Positions 5,010 through 5,848 of a stretch of 5,848 nt of DNA are shown piece by piece (positions within the stretch are counted from its first letter, which is position 1; every line of letters begins with the position of its first letter). Location of the stretch: NCBI GenBank assembly GCA_013695295.1, contig JACDAS010000045.1, positions 1 through 5,848 on the forward strand, in the 5' to 3' direction. The notes below the pieces were generated by a model. The model was not told the origin of the DNA, ran no database searches, and saw nothing but the letters and a program-made list of their open reading frames with translations. A program made the position numbers and the translations under genes. The DNA comes from Actinomycetota bacterium. Its GTDB lineage: Bacteria; Actinomycetota; Thermoleophilia; Gaiellales; Gaiellaceae.

Positions 5010-5848
5010 GTGAAGGAAGTGGGAGAGCTGAGCGCACAGTCGCTCTGGGGCGAGGTCGCCGGCAGGCTGAAGGGGGCGCTGAACGAGGGCACCTACCGCA
5101 CCTGGTTCGGCGAAGCCGGCGCCGTCGAGCTCACGGACGAGGCCTTCGTCCTCGCCGTCCCGAATGACTTCACCCGCGAGTGGATCGAGGGCCATTTTCT
5201 GGGCCTGATCCGCGCTGCGGTCCGCGACGAGACGGGTGAGGAGCGGCGCATCCAGCTGAGCGTGCGCGAGCGCCGCGCGCCGGCCGGCGCCACCGAGGAG
5301 CCGGCGGCCGGGCCGGTGGCTGCTGCAGCGCCGAAGGCCGCGCCCTCCGGAATGAACCCGAAGTACGTCTTCGACAGCTTCGTGATCGGCTCGTCGAACC
5401 GCTTCTCGCACGCCGCGGCGCTCGCCGTCGCGGAATCTCCTGCCCAGGCCTACAACCCGCTCTTCATCTACGGGGGCACCGGCCTCGGCAAGACCCATCT
5501 CCTGCAGGCGGTCGCGCAGTACGTACTCGAGCACCAGGGCTCGATGACCGTCCGCTACACCACGAGCGAGACGTTCATGAACGACTTCATCAACTCGCTC
5601 CGCGACAAGCGGATTGAGGGCTTCAAGCAGCGCTACCGCACCTACGACGTGCTCCTGATCGACGACATCCAGTTCTTCGAGCACAAGGAGCGGATTCAGG
5701 AGGAGTTCTTCCACACCTTCAACTCGCTGTACGAGGCCGGTAGCCAGATCGTCATCTCCTCGGACCGCCCCCCGCGCGAGATCTCCACCCTCGAGTCGCG
5801 ACTGCGCTCCCGGTTCGAGTGGGGGCTGATCACGGACATCCAGCCCCC
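5010..5848 (+). CDS. dnaA: Chromosomal replication initiator protein DnaA (3' end cut by window)
   Basis: DnaA is the AAA+ ATPase that binds DnaA boxes, forms a filament at oriC, melts the origin and loads the replicative helicase. The window holds the first 279 codons. Domain I (about 1-85) has the family's LW near the start (SLWGEV), then TYRTWF and the LAVPNDFTREWIEGHF segment. Domain II (about 86-114) is short and alanine/proline-rich. Domain III starts near M115 (NPKYVFDSFVIGSSNRFSHA). It has Walker A GGTGLGKT at 155-162, the DNA-contacting region YTTSETFMNDFINSLRDKR, Walker B LLIDDIQFF at 215-223, the VISSDRPP sensor I region (248-255) and box VII ESRLRSRFEWGL at 262-273 with the arginine finger. 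Domain IV, which binds the DnaA box, is beyond the window edge. The GTG at 5010 is my preferred start: AAGGAG lies upstream, though 12 nt away. An in-frame ATG at 4965 overlaps the predicted -10 element, and a GTG at 5019 would also keep domain I. Confidence 0.97.
   Translation, partial: MKEVGELSAQSLWGEVAGRLKGALNEGTYRTWFGEAGAVELTDEAFVLAVPNDFTREWIEGHFLGLIRAAVRDETGEERRIQLSVRERRAPAGATEEPAAGPVAAAAPKAAPSGMNPKYVFDSFVIGSSNRFSHAAALAVAESPAQAYNPLFIYGGTGLGKTHLLQAVAQYVLEHQGSMTVRYTTSETFMNDFINSLRDKRIEGFKQRYRTYDVLLIDDIQFFEHKERIQEEFFHTFNSLYEAGSQIVISSDRPPREISTLESRLRSRFEWGLITDIQP

Noticed and set aside
4683..5714. Long minus-strand open frame opposite dnaA and crossing the DnaA-box region
   Set aside because: It runs antisense to clear DnaA motifs and through the intergenic control region; composition is that of a shadow frame.
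1..5848. An undescribed defence, mobile or biosynthetic system
   Set aside because: Every coding stretch is a core origin-proximal gene in its usual order, and no sequence outside the short intergenic regions is unexplained.

Overview
This window is the replication-origin side of a bacterial chromosome. It has the conserved order tRNA-Ile < parB < parA < rsmG < jag < yidC < yidD < rnpA < rpmH on the minus strand, then a 323-bp divergent intergenic region, then dnaA on the plus strand running off the right end. The high G+C content, the gene order, mostly GTG/TTG starts and a perfect TTGTCCACA DnaA box fit a high-GC Gram-positive bacterium (Actinomycetota). The L34 protein, which starts KRTYQPN and ends in a KRRRARGRKRLSA-type tail, looks more like a deep-branching lineage such as Thermoleophilia or Rubrobacteria than like Streptomyces or Mycobacterium. 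That placement is inference.

Layout: 10-83 tRNA-Ile(GAT); 118-984 parB; 968-1726 parA; 1741-2334 rsmG; 2327-3016 jag/khpB; 3045-3866 yidC; 3863-4108 yidD; 4105-4449 rnpA; a 102-bp gap holding a long imperfect inverted repeat (4488-4547); 4552-4686 rpmH; 4687-5009 divergent control and candidate origin region with four DnaA-box-like sites and one promoter-like element facing each way; 5010-5848 dnaA (5' two thirds).

How the genes work together: the nine minus-strand genes are tightly packed. There are two 4-bp GTGA stop/start overlaps, an 8-bp overlap and a 17-bp overlap, so they probably form one transcription unit reading away from the origin. They cover ribosome and tRNA maturation (L34, RNase P protein, RsmG, tRNA-Ile), membrane protein insertion (YidC, YidD), an RNA-binding regulator of envelope growth (Jag/KhpB) and chromosome segregation (ParA, ParB). 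DnaA is the initiator that should bind the boxes in the divergent region and probably regulates its own gene, possibly also rpmH.

I find no mobile element, CRISPR array, toxin system or unknown gene. All genes belong to well-known core families. The items most worth a second look are non-coding: the rpmH-rnpA inverted repeat, the pyrimidine tract that replaces a Shine-Dalgarno sequence before rpmH, and the DnaA-box layout over the rpmH promoter and next to a low-GC stretch.
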